NCBI RefSeq assembly: GCF_003185895.1
Contig: NZ_QHLY01000012.1
Coordinates: 744,001-808,000, forward strand
Origin: Cryobacterium arcticum
GTDB lineage: Bacteria; Actinomycetota; Actinomycetes; Actinomycetales; Microbacteriaceae
Length of the DNA stretch: 64,000 bases
Direction: 5' to 3'
Shown here: in pieces, positions 1 to 8,526 of the stretch
Layout: every line of letters begins with the position of its first letter
Numbering within the stretch: position 1 is the stretch's first letter
Notes under the pieces: generated by a model
Seen by the model: the letters and a program-made list of their open reading frames with translations, nothing else
The model's database searches: none
Told to the model about the DNA's origin: nothing
Position numbers and translations under genes: made by a program

Positions 1-505
1 GCTCGATCCGGCGACGCTGGCCACCGGAGAGAGTGCGCAGCGGCTGGTCGAGAATGCGGTCGGGCAGGTTCAGGTTGCTGGCGATGGACGCCGCTTCGGC
101 TTCGGCCGCATAACCGCCGAGCGCGTTGAACTCATCCGTGAGGACGCCGTAGCGTTTCATCGCTCGTTCGCTGATCTTGCTGTCGGGCGATCCCATCTCG
201 ATGCCGGCCTGGGTGAGGCCGAGCGAGATGGTGCCGAGGCCGCGGGCATCGAGGATGCGGGTGCGGGCGAGCATGTCCGGGTCGCCGGAGCGGGGGTCCT
301 GCGGCAGGTAGCCGATCTCGCCGGAGCTCTCGATCTTGCCCTTGGTGGGCAGGGTCTCCCGGGCCAGGGTCTTGGTCAGCGTGGTCTTACCGGCACCGTT
401 GCGCCCGACCAGGCCGATCTTGTCGCCGGCGGATACGCGGAAGCTGACATCCTCCATGAGCACGCGCGCCCCAACTCGGATTTCGAGATCTTGCACACTG
501 AGCAC
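1..505 (-). CDS. ABC-F family ATP-binding protein (N-terminal part, cut by window edge)
   Basis: About 168 residues are visible from a GTG at 505 and run off the left edge. They form the first nucleotide-binding domain of a soluble ABC-F ATPase. The Walker A motif GRNGAGKTT lies at about residues 34-42, a Q-loop segment YLPQDPRSG follows, and the signature LSGGQRRR sits at the edge. No membrane segment is seen, and ABC-F proteins lack one; members act on ribosomes (translation factors or antibiotic-resistance proteins), so the specific role cannot be told from this part. An in-frame ATT lies two codons upstream (positions 511-509) and could be the true start, because the GTG has no clear Shine-Dalgarno. 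It lies downstream of the TetR gene on the same strand. Confidence 0.85.
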   Translation of the reverse strand, partial: MLSVQDLEIRVGARVLMEDVSFRVSAGDKIGLVGRNGAGKTTLTKTLARETLPTKGKIESSGEIGYLPQDPRSGDPDMLARTRILDARGLGTISLGLTQAGIEMGSPDSKISERAMKRYGVLTDEFNALGGYAAEAEAASIASNLNLPDRILDQPLRTLSGGQRRRIE

Positions 506-624
506 AGCAATAGTCCATTCAGAGGAGTCGTGGGAGGGCCGGCCAAACACGGCCAGTCCACCAGTATATTTGCTCGCGCGGGGTTTCGGTCCCGCCGGGC
601 GGTATTGGGTCTCGCTCGGCGGCC

Positions 625-1275
625 CTAGTGAGCGGGAATCCGGCCGGCGGGCAGCAGCGCGGGCAGGGCCGACCGCAGCCAGGCAGTGTAGGTCTCGGTC
701 GACCAGCCGAGGTCGAGAACGAGGGTCTGGAAGACCTGGGGATGACCGAGCGCCCAGATCGACGCCGCGGCCTCATGATCGCTCAATCCGGCGCGAAGAC
801 CCAGCCGCGAGCGGAGCACCGCGACCGCATCGCCGTACGCCACCAGGCTGCGGGCGGCGCTGGAGAGCTCCAGCTCGCGGATCTCCGGGTCGATACCAGC
901 CGCCTCGTTCAGCACCCGCTGGATCGGTGCCGCCCGTTGGTTGCCGTCCACGATCCAGTCGGCGAGGACACCGAGGGCGACTCCAGCGGTTTCGGCAGCG
1001 GCGAGCCGGGCTGCCAGATCCGGCCCAGACCTGCCGCCGGCGCCGGCTCGGTCGGTGGCCCCGGCGAGCACGGATGCGAGGACGTCGGCCTTGGACCCGA
1101 CCGAGTTGTAGATCGTCTGCACGGCGACGCCGGCGCCGTCGGCGATCGCGGCAATCGACGTGCCGACGTAGCCCCGGTCCCGCATCAGAATCGTGGCGGC
1201 GTCGACGATGTCCGCGCGTGTGCCCGCGGTCTGGGCGTCTCGCCGGGCTTGGCTGCGGGATGGGCTGGTATCCAT
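625..1275 (-). CDS. TetR/AcrR family transcriptional regulator
   Basis: A 216-residue protein with an N-terminal TetR helix-turn-helix: after a basic leader (SRSQARRDAQ) come the helix IVDAATILMRDRGYVGTSI and the recognition segment VAVQTIYNSVGSKADVL, at about residues 20-65. The rest is a helical ligand/dimer domain with no recognisable ligand signature. I chose the ATG at 1275 because GGAGGGG lies just upstream and the residues before it in the longer frame look non-coding. It sits between the suf operon and the ABC-F gene, all on the minus strand. It might control the ABC-F neighbour, which is only inference from adjacency. Confidence 0.85.
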   Translation of the reverse strand: MDTSPSRSQARRDAQTAGTRADIVDAATILMRDRGYVGTSIAAIADGAGVAVQTIYNSVGSKADVLASVLAGATDRAGAGGRSGPDLAARLAAAETAGVALGVLADWIVDGNQRAAPIQRVLNEAAGIDPEIRELELSSAARSLVAYGDAVAVLRSRLGLRAGLSDHEAAASIWALGHPQVFQTLVLDLGWSTETYTAWLRSALPALLPAGRIPAH

Positions 1276-1353
1276 CTGTTTAGAATACCCCTCCAGTGAT
1301 TGGTGCAGCATTACACTCGTCTGTTTTCGGGCGCTCCCGGGATGACGAGCGTT

Positions 1354-1404
1354 AAAAAGAACCGCGCCGGGTGCGGATGCTGAGGGCATCGGCACCCGGC
1401 GCGG
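1354..1404 (-). terminator. Strong intrinsic terminator of the suf operon
   Basis: The 13-base arm 1362-1374 pairs perfectly with 1392-1404, and an inner GATG/CATC stem lies beyond one G-G mismatch, with a 7-base loop. On the minus strand the stem is followed by TTCTTTTT. It lies directly after the sufT stop, so it should end suf transcription. Confidence 0.85.
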
Positions 1405-1423
1405 GCGGTGAAACGACTCGGAT

Positions 1424-1753
1424 TCAGATGGAGAAACCGAGGGCGCGCATCATGTCGCGACCGTCGTCGGTAATCTTTTCCGGACCCCACGGCGGCATCC
1501 ACACCCAGTTGATGCGGAACTGTTCGACGACGCCGTCCAGGGCCTCTGCGGTTTGTTCCTCGAGTACGTCGGTGAGCGGGCAGCCGGCCGAGGTGAGCGT
1601 CATGTGGATGATGAGCGCGTCGTTCTCGTCGTCCCAGCCGAGGTCGTAGATCAGGCCGAGGTCGACGACGTTGATGCCGAGCTCCGGATCCATGACGTCT
1701 TTCAGGGCCTCTTCGATCTCGTCGAAGCGCGCAGGGGTGAGTGTCGAGACCAT
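1424..1753 (-). CDS. sufT: SufT-type metal-sulfur cluster assembly factor (MIP18/DUF59)
   Basis: A 109-residue single-domain MIP18-like protein. The N-terminal ALKDVMDPELGINVVDLGLIY segment is the hallmark of the family, and the conserved cysteine is in TSAGCPLTD near residue 58, where the family is thought to bind or pass on an Fe-S cluster. SufT homologues help mature Fe-S proteins but are not the scaffold itself. It is the last gene of the suf operon, four bases after sufC, and is followed by a strong terminator. The length is normal for the family. Confidence 0.92.
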   Translation of the reverse strand: MVSTLTPARFDEIEEALKDVMDPELGINVVDLGLIYDLGWDDENDALIIHMTLTSAGCPLTDVLEEQTAEALDGVVEQFRINWVWMPPWGPEKITDDGRDMMRALGFSI

Positions 1754-1757
1754 GGTT

Positions 1758-2522
<765 letters not shown>

Positions 2523-2596
2523 TATTCGGTATCTCTTTCGTAGTCCGCAGGTGGTGCGGGCGTTCGGATGTGGGCGGCCGGGTGGCCGGCGGGTGC

Positions 2597-2923
2597 TTAG
2601 ACGGCGATGGTGACCAGCGGGTCGATGAACACGTCACCGTCGATCAGGTCGACCTGGTAGACGGGTACAGGCTCATAGGCCGGGAGGGTCAGTGGGCGCC
2701 CGGTCTTGAGCGAGAACTTGGAGCCGTGCGCCCAGCATTCCAGGGTGTCGTCCTCGACGAAGCCCTCTGACAGCGAGATGTCGCCGTGGGTGCAGGTGTC
2801 GCCGATCGCGAAGACGGTGTCGTGCGAGTCCCGCACGACGGCGATGTTCACACCGTCGATCTCGACCTTGATGGCCTCGTTGGGTTCGAGGTCGTCGAGC
2901 GCACAAATCTTGGTTGACGCCAT
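2597..2923 (-). CDS. Rieske [2Fe-2S] ferredoxin of the suf operon
   Basis: A 108-residue small Rieske protein. The two cluster-binding boxes are CTHGDISL (about residues 43-50) and CWAHGS (about residues 63-68), giving the Cys-X-His and Cys-X2-His ligands. It resembles the ferredoxin subunits of non-heme iron oxygenases (NirD/BphF type), but no oxygenase is nearby. It sits between sufD (2-base gap) and sufC, so it more likely serves as an electron carrier or client in Fe-S assembly; that role is inference. The ATG at 2923 is the natural start. Confidence 0.9.
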   Translation of the reverse strand: MASTKICALDDLEPNEAIKVEIDGVNIAVVRDSHDTVFAIGDTCTHGDISLSEGFVEDDTLECWAHGSKFSLKTGRPLTLPAYEPVPVYQVDLIDGDVFIDPLVTIAV

Positions 2924-2925
2924 GT

Positions 2926-4146
2926 TCAGTTGCCTTCTGTTCCGCGGAGTTCGTTTTCGATGGCGCCCTGCAGTCGCTCTTCCAGCGGCGCCGAGCCGAT
3001 GTGCTGCACGATCTCGCTGAGGAAGCCGCGCACGACGAGACGTCGCGCTTCGATCTCGCCGATACCCCTGGACTGCAGGTAGAAGAGCTGCTCGTCGTCG
3101 AATCGTCCCGTGGCGCTGGCGTGGCCGGCACCGAGGATGTCACCGGTCTCGATTTCCAGGTTCGGGATGGAATCCGCGCGAGTGCCTTCGGTCAGGACCA
3201 GGTTGCGGTTCTGCTCGTAGCTGTCGGTTCCGGGTGCGGTGTTGCCGATGAGCACGTCACCGATCCACACCGTGCGCGCACCTGCGCCCTGGAGGGCGCC
3301 CTTGTAGTTGACCCGGCTGCGGGTGTTGGGTGCGTCATGGTTGACGTAGACCTGCTGCTCGAGGTGCTGGCCGGCGTCGGCGAAGTAGAGGCCGAACAGC
3401 TCGGTGTCACTGCCGGGACCGGCCAGGATCACCGACGGGTTGACCCGGACGATGCTGCCGCCGAGGGAGACGACGACGTGCTTGAGGCGCGCGTCGCGGC
3501 CTATCGTGGCGAAGTGGTTGGCCAGCTGCACGGCGTCGGCGTTCCACTCCTGAAGCGTCACGACAGTGAGGTTGGCGGACTCGCCGACGATGATCTCGAC
3601 GTTCTCGGAGATGCGGGCGTCGCCGATGTTCTGCAGGATCACGACGGCCTGGCTGAACGGCTTGGCTTCGATGATCGTGTGCGCGGCGCGCGGAACGGAG
3701 CCCAGGGTGGCACGGGTGAGCGTGATCTCCTTGGCCTCCTCGCCGCTGACGGTGATCGCCAGCGCCTGTCCGAAACTGCTCCAGGCGTTAGCAGCGGCGC
3801 GCTCCTCCGGGGCGCCGGCCGTGCCGACACGAGCGTCGGTGCGGTCAACCCAGGAGACGTCGACATCCGCGTGCGGGGTCGTGTCGAAGTCGTAGTTGGA
3901 GCCGTCGAGTTCTCCGGCGGTGAGGTCGGTGAACTTGCCGACGGGCGAGAGCTTCCAGACGGCTTCCCGGCCGGTGACGGCGGCGAAGTCGGCGGGCTCG
4001 AAGCTCTTGAACCGCGCAGAGCGGGTCTGCACCGGCACGAAGCCGAACCGGCCGTCGGAGTGCTCCTTGATACCGTGCTGTTCTGCGGTGGGCAAAGCCT
4101 CCGACGAGGATGATGTGGGGGCGGTTGAAGTTGAGGCGGCGGACAT
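2926..4146 (-). CDS. sufD: Fe-S cluster assembly protein SufD
   Basis: A 406-residue member of the SufB/SufD beta-helix family. The C-terminal core carries the family pattern: SRVNYKGALQGAGARTVWIGDV, then an ASATGRFDDEQLFYLQSRGI segment that matches the end of SufB, and a closing EARRLVVRGFLSEI helix. SufD forms the SufB1-C2-D1 scaffold with SufB and SufC. Its ATG abuts the sufB stop (TAAATG), which suggests coupled translation. A low-complexity Ser/Thr/Ala stretch makes up the first 20 residues. Confidence 0.95.
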   Translation of the reverse strand: MSAASTSTAPTSSSSEALPTAEQHGIKEHSDGRFGFVPVQTRSARFKSFEPADFAAVTGREAVWKLSPVGKFTDLTAGELDGSNYDFDTTPHADVDVSWVDRTDARVGTAGAPEERAAANAWSSFGQALAITVSGEEAKEITLTRATLGSVPRAAHTIIEAKPFSQAVVILQNIGDARISENVEIIVGESANLTVVTLQEWNADAVQLANHFATIGRDARLKHVVVSLGGSIVRVNPSVILAGPGSDTELFGLYFADAGQHLEQQVYVNHDAPNTRSRVNYKGALQGAGARTVWIGDVLIGNTAPGTDSYEQNRNLVLTEGTRADSIPNLEIETGDILGAGHASATGRFDDEQLFYLQSRGIGEIEARRLVVRGFLSEIVQHIGSAPLEERLQGAIENELRGTEGN

Positions 4147-5565
4147 TTAGCCGACGGATCCTTCCATGCCCATTTCAATGAGCTTGTTGAGTTCGAGGGC
4201 GTACTCCATCGGGAGCTCCCTGGCGATGGGTTCGATGAAGCCACGCACGATCATGGCCATGGCTTCGTCTTCGGGCATGCCGCGGCTCATCAGGTAGAAC
4301 AGCTGTTCTTCGCTGACCCGGGAGACCGTGGCCTCGTGACCGAGCTGCACGTCGTCGACGCGGATGTCGATGGCCGGGTAGGTGTCGGAGCGCGACTGGG
4401 TGTCAACGAGCAGGGCGTCACAGCGCACGGTGTTGGCGGAGTGGTGCGCGGTGGCATCCACTCGCACCTCACCGCGGTAGCCGGCGCGGCCGCCGCCGCG
4501 GGCGATCGACTTGGACACGATCGAGGACTGCGTGTACGGGGCCATGTGGATCATCTTGGCGCCGGCATCCTGGTGCTGGCCGGGGCCGGCGAACGCGACG
4601 GAGAGGGTCTCGCCCTTGGCGTGCTCCCCCATCAGGTAGATCGACGGGTACTTCATGGTGACCTTGGAACCGATGTTGCCGTCGATCCACTCCATGGTGG
4701 CGCCCTCGGCGGCCGTGGCGCGCTTGGTGACGAGGTTGTAGACGTTGTTCGACCAGTTCTGGATGGTCGTGTAGCGAACGCGGGCGTTCTTCTTCACGAT
4801 GATCTCGACCACGGCGGAGTGCAGCGAGTCCGACTTGTAGATCGGCGCGGTGCAACCCTCGATGTAGTGCACGTAGCTGCCCTCATCGGCGATGATCAGG
4901 GTGCGCTCGAACTGACCCATGTTCTCGGTGTTGATCCGGAAGTAGGCCTGCAGCGGGATCTCGACGTGCACGCCCGGGGGGACGTAGACGAACGAGCCGC
5001 CCGACCAGACCGAGGTGTTCAGCGCGGCAAACTTGTTGTCGCCGGACGGGATGACGCTGCCGAAGTACTCCTCGAAGAATTCCGGGTGTTCCTTGAGCGC
5101 AGTGTCGGTGTCCATGAAGATGACGCCCTGGGCTTCGAGTTCCTCGTTGATCTGGTGGTAGACCACTTCGGACTCGTACTGCGCGGCGACGCCGGAGACC
5201 AGGCGCTGACGCTCGGCTTCGGGGATGCCGAGCTTCTCGTAGGTGTTCTTGATGTCGTCCGGCAGGTCTTCCCAGGTTTGGGCCTGCTTCTCGGTGGAGC
5301 GGACGAAGTACTTGATGTTGTCGAAGTCGATCTCCGACAGGTCTGCACCCCAGGTGGGCATGGGCTTGCGCTCGAAGAGCTGCAGCGCCTTCAGGCGGCG
5401 CTCGAGCATCCACGCCGGTTCTTTTTTCAGGTTCGAGATGTCGGTGACAACCTCGGGCGAAATACCGCGGCGTGCGGATGCGCCGGCGGCGTCGGAATCG
5501 GACCAGCCGAATTCGTACACCCCCAGGCCTGCGAGCTCGGGTCGGTCAAGTAGAACGTCAGACAT
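4147..5565 (-). CDS. sufB: Fe-S cluster assembly protein SufB
   Basis: A 472-residue SufB, the main scaffold subunit on which clusters are built. Recognisable blocks are the N-terminal YEFGWSDSD, the [14 protein letters not shown] segment, [18 protein letters not shown] in the middle, [13 protein letters not shown] with its conserved cysteine, and the C-terminal [14 protein letters not shown] chose the ATG at 5565, which has a strong GGAGAAGAGG upstream, rather than the longer frame. It is the first gene of the operon and is divergent from ctaA. No sufR regulator gene and no sufS or sufU gene is adjacent. Confidence 0.96.
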   Translation of the reverse strand: MSDVLLDRPELAGLGVYEFGWSDSDAAGASARRGISPEVVTDISNLKKEPAWMLERRLKALQLFERKPMPTWGADLSEIDFDNIKYFVRSTEKQAQTWEDLPDDIKNTYEKLGIPEAERQRLVSGVAAQYESEVVYHQINEELEAQGVIFMDTDTALKEHPEFFEEYFGSVIPSGDNKFAALNTSVWSGGSFVYVPPGVHVEIPLQAYFRINTENMGQFERTLIIADEGSYVHYIEGCTAPIYKSDSLHSAVVEIIVKKNARVRYTTIQNWSNNVYNLVTKRATAAEGATMEWIDGNIGSKVTMKYPSIYLMGEHAKGETLSVAFAGPGQHQDAGAKMIHMAPYTQSSIVSKSIARGGGRAGYRGEVRVDATAHHSANTVRCDALLVDTQSRSDTYPAIDIRVDDVQLGHEATVSRVSEEQLFYLMSRGMPEDEAMAMIVRGFIEPIARELPMEYALELNKLIEMGMEGSVG

Positions 5566-5849
5566 CTTTACCTCTTCTCCTACCCACAACAACCCGGATA
5601 TCAGTCCGGTCATTCCCGATTCGGCGCTTCGAGCGACCTGGTGGTCGAACGTGCAACACCTGGCGAGCTTGAGATGTATGGGTGGCTACGTTGCGTACCT
5701 AAGATGAACAAGGGCTGGTCGTGCCGCGTTGCGAAAAGAACTTCGCGCGCACGTGCCCCATGAAACACCTAATTCTACAGGCTAGAGATGTTATTAGTAG
5801 TGCGACCCGGCGTATTCACATTCGCCCGCACGTGCAGGGAGCAGAACCG

Positions 5850-6791
5850 GTGAAACGGATTATCGAGTGGTTGCCCGTGAGCGTCGACCGACGCCTCAAG
5901 GTGTTGGCCTGGGTATACCTCGCCGCTCAGATCTTTCTCGTCGGCACCGGCGGGCTCGTGCGCCTGACCAGTTCGGGCCTCGGCTGCCCCACGTGGCCCA
6001 AGTGCACCGCCGATTCGCTGGTGAACACGCCGGAGATGGGCATCCACGGCGTCATCGAATTCGGCAACCGGTTGCTCGGCGTGGTGCTGGGCCTGGTCGC
6101 CATCGCCGCGTTCGTCGCGGTGCTGCGGATGCGTCGCAGCCGTCCCGACCTCTTCCGGCTGACTCTGCTCGCCGGGCTCGGCATCCCCGCCCAGGCCGTC
6201 ATCGGCGGCATCAGCGTGCTCACCCAGCTCAACCCCTACGTCGTCGGCCTGCACTTCGTCATCTCGGTCGGACTCGTGGGCCTCTGCACCGCGTTCGTCT
6301 ATCGGCTCTACACGGCTCAGGGCCCGCGGGAGCGGGTGGTGCCGCTGTGGTTCCTCATCGTGACCCACCTCACCACCGTCGTCGTGGCGATCACCATCGC
6401 TGTCGGCATCCTCACCACCGGCTCAGGCCCGCACGCCGGCGATGCTGATGCGCCGCGTAACGGCCTGGACTCCGAGTTCCTGCAGCACGTGCACAGCTGG
6501 CCGGCCTACCTGACGGTGGCCCTCACTCTTGTGCTCGTGATCGGGGCGGTGTCGCTCCGGCTGCCGGTGCGCCGCTGGGTGCTGCTCCTCCTCGCCGTCG
6601 AACTGGCGCAGACCGCGGTCGGCCTCATCCAGGCCAACCTGGGGTTGCCCGCCGTTCTGGTGGGCATCCACATGGTGCTGGCATGCATCCTCGCCTCAGT
6701 CATGACCGCCGTCGTGCTGAACCTCAAGCAGCCGGCCAGTGCGCTCACTCCCCCGACGACCCGCAGCACTTCCGAGACCCTCGCCCGCTGA
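5850..6791 (+). CDS. ctaA: Heme A synthase (COX15/CtaA)
   Basis: A 313-residue integral membrane protein that oxidises the C8 methyl group of heme O to give heme A for cytochrome aa3 oxidase. About eight hydrophobic segments are visible. Family landmarks are GTGGLVRLTSSGLGCPTWPKC near residue 30, with a cysteine pair, GVIEFGNRLLG with its conserved Glu, LHFVISVGLVG, and the second-half HSWPAYLTVAL and VGIHMVLA histidines. The GTG at 5850 has CAGGGAG upstream and yields a normal N-terminus; the longer frame adds 43 residues without family character. Its partner ctaB is convergent downstream. Confidence 0.93.
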   Translation: MKRIIEWLPVSVDRRLKVLAWVYLAAQIFLVGTGGLVRLTSSGLGCPTWPKCTADSLVNTPEMGIHGVIEFGNRLLGVVLGLVAIAAFVAVLRMRRSRPDLFRLTLLAGLGIPAQAVIGGISVLTQLNPYVVGLHFVISVGLVGLCTAFVYRLYTAQGPRERVVPLWFLIVTHLTTVVVAITIAVGILTTGSGPHAGDADAPRNGLDSEFLQHVHSWPAYLTVALTLVLVIGAVSLRLPVRRWVLLLLAVELAQTAVGLIQANLGLPAVLVGIHMVLACILASVMTAVVLNLKQPASALTPPTTRSTSETLAR

Positions 6792-6793
6792 CC

Positions 6794-6838
6794 TGCGCCT
6801 GCTTGACCCGCGCCTGCTTGACCCGCTCCCGGTTGACC
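6794..6838. repeat. Three 15-bp tandem repeats just after the ctaA stop
   Basis: Units 6794-6808, 6809-6823 and 6824-6838 share the pattern CGCnCCnGnTTGACC; the first two differ by a single base at the 5' end and the third has several changes. The array starts three bases after the ctaA TGA. Its period is a multiple of three and no coding role is seen. Confidence 0.75.
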
Positions 6839-6860
6839 CGCTCATGATCCTGCGCACGCC

Positions 6861-7307
6861 CGCGAGTGCGGCGAACCGGTCGCCTCAGTACCCGCGAAGC
6901 AGCCACGCTGCCGCTTTCGCGGCTGGCGTATCTCGCGAAGGCGGGGACATGGCTACCTCAGCAGCCGCGAAGCAGCCACATCACCGCTCTCGCGAATCAC
7001 CTCTCGCGAAAGGCCACGCGAGCGGTGGCCGCGCGAGCGACGGCCCCGCGAGCTAATGCCACGCGAGCGAGGCCTGTCGCAGACGACCACTGCCGCGAGA
7101 GCGGGTCAATGGTCACCTGGGCGAGCCGAGTTGACCACACCACCGCTCTCGCGGATGGCGTCTCTCGCGAGGGCGGGGAAACGGTTGCCTCCACATCCGC
7201 GAAGCAGCCACATCCCCGCTCTCGCGTAAGAACTCTCTCGCGAGAGCGGGGAAACGGTCACTTCAGCGTTCGCGAAGCAGCCACGCCACCGCTTTCGCGA
7301 CAGAGGC
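6861..7307. repeat. 73-bp-period degenerate repeat array between convergent ctaA and ctaB
   Basis: This fills most of the 524-base gene-free stretch between ctaA and ctaB. Two anchors recur. CGCGAAGCAGCCAC occurs at 6893, 6966, 7198 and 7271. CCGCTYTCGCG occurs at 6911, 6984, 7143, 7216 and 7289. The spacing is exactly 73 bp within 6911-6984 and within 7143-7216-7289. A third block, CGCGAGRGCGGGGAAACGGT, follows each unit, and a diverged copy of it begins the array at 6861. The middle (about 7000-7120) is rearranged. The blocks are mutually complementary, so each unit can fold. No open frame with coding character was found here. Confidence 0.85.
7214..7251. terminator. Long perfect inverted repeat inside the 73-bp array
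   Basis: CCCCGCTCTCGCG at 7214-7226 pairs perfectly with CGCGAGAGCGGGG at 7239-7251 across a 12-base loop. It lies between the ends of two convergent genes and could work as a bidirectional terminator, but no U-tract follows on either strand, so termination is only a guess. Confidence 0.5.
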
Positions 7308-7315
7308 GTGACGGG

Positions 7316-8266
7316 CTAGAAGGGCAGCAGCGGGTCGACGCCCACAGCAACGAAGACCAGGGTGAGGTACGCGATCGAACCGTGGAAGACCCGCATCGGC
7401 GAGACGTGCTCGTGCCGGATGGTGAGGTTGTACAGCCGGTGGGTCTCGTAGATGAACCACGCTCCGGAGCCGACCGCGACGATCGTGTACACGAGACCCA
7501 TGTCCGCGATGGGCACGAGCAACAGGGAGCAGGCCACGGTGGCCCAGGCGTACAGGATGACCTGCAGGCCCACCTGCGCGCGGCCGCGCACGACGGCCAG
7601 CATGGGTACGCCCGCGGCCTGGTAGTCGTCGCGGTACTTCATTGAGAGCGGCCAATAGTGCGGCGGGGTCCAGAGGAAGATGATCAGGAACAGGATGAAC
7701 GGCGGCCAGGACAGGTCTCCGGTCACGGCGGCCCAGCCGATCAGCACCGGCATGCAGCCGGCGATGCCGCCCCAGACGATGTTCTGCGCGGTGCGGCGCT
7801 TGAGCACCATCGTGTAGAACACGACATAGAGCAGGATCGCGCCGAGCGAGAGCAGCGCGGCAACCCAGTTGGTGAAGGCCCAGAGCCAGGCAATGGACAC
7901 GGCGCCGAGCACCCAGGCGAAGACCAGGGCCTGCCGGTCGCTGAGTTCGCCGGTCACGAGCGGGCGCCCCTGGGTACGGTTCATCAACCGGTCGATGTCG
8001 CGGTCGAGGTAGCAGTTGAACGCTCCGGCCGAGCCGGCGCTGAACGCACCGCCGATGAGCGTGGCGAGTACCAACCACAGGTCGGGGATGCCGCCGGTGG
8101 CGAGGATCATCGTCGGCGCGGTAACGACGAGTAACAATTCGACGACCCGGGGCTTCGTCAGCGACAGATACGCCTTGAATGTGCGACGGAACTTGTCTCC
8201 ACGGTCGTCTGCCCCCTGAGAGCGGGGCTCCTCAGCAGTGTCGATGGCTTCTCGTGCGCTTCGCAT
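7316..8266 (-). CDS. ctaB: Protoheme IX farnesyltransferase (heme O synthase)
   Basis: A 316-residue UbiA-family prenyltransferase that adds a farnesyl group to heme b to make heme O, the substrate of CtaA. The first Asp-rich motif is [20 protein letters not shown] near residues 84-103, and the second region reads [17 protein letters not shown] near residues 200-216. Eight to nine hydrophobic segments follow an N-terminal charged leader of about 25 residues. It is divergent from tkt and convergent with ctaA. The start at ATG 8266 fits the family length. Confidence 0.95.
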   Translation of the reverse strand: MRSAREAIDTAEEPRSQGADDRGDKFRRTFKAYLSLTKPRVVELLLVVTAPTMILATGGIPDLWLVLATLIGGAFSAGSAGAFNCYLDRDIDRLMNRTQGRPLVTGELSDRQALVFAWVLGAVSIAWLWAFTNWVAALLSLGAILLYVVFYTMVLKRRTAQNIVWGGIAGCMPVLIGWAAVTGDLSWPPFILFLIIFLWTPPHYWPLSMKYRDDYQAAGVPMLAVVRGRAQVGLQVILYAWATVACSLLLVPIADMGLVYTIVAVGSGAWFIYETHRLYNLTIRHEHVSPMRVFHGSIAYLTLVFVAVGVDPLLPF

Positions 8267-8343
8267 ATTGCCTCGATTCTAGATCATTCCGGCACCTCTC
8301 AGGCCCGGATCGCCCGTGCGACAGTGGCGCAATATCCGCGAAA

Positions 8344-8372
8344 CAACGTCACCAAGCCTCGTTCCGTATAAT
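8344..8372 (+). promoter_or_regulatory. Probable promoter of the tkt operon
   Basis: A perfect TATAAT is at 8367-8372; a sequence with little match to TTGACA (CAACGT, 8344-8349) lies 17 bases upstream. Transcription from here would leave a leader of about 148 bases before the tkt GTG. The leader contains short inverted GGCGCACC/GGTGCC segments around 8420-8447. No known riboswitch was recognised. Confidence 0.5.
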
Positions 8373-8526
8373 GGAATTGCTCGCCAATCAAGGTGCATGC
8401 ATCCGTGAGCGCCTGATACGGCGCACCGCTGCGCACCTGGTGCCGATAACGATGTCGGCGGGCAATCACTCTCCAGCGGCGCGGGTAAAGCGTGCCGCCT
8501 TTTCGGATTCAGAAGGGTCAGTTCAC

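Noticed and set aside
625..1395. A longer TetR start at 1395
   Set aside because: It would place the start within the suf terminator stem and add 40 residues unlike the family; ATG 1275 has a ribosome-binding site.
5721..5849. N-terminal extension of CtaA from ATG 5721
   Set aside because: The extra residues are charged and not membrane-like; family similarity begins at the GTG at 5850.
6861..7307. CRISPR array
   Set aside because: The repeats are degenerate, the intervals between anchors are themselves conserved, and no cas gene is present.
6866..7645. A 259-codon plus-strand frame through the repeat region
   Set aside because: It runs through the repeats and then antisense into ctaB; the composition follows the repeat and no family is recognisable.
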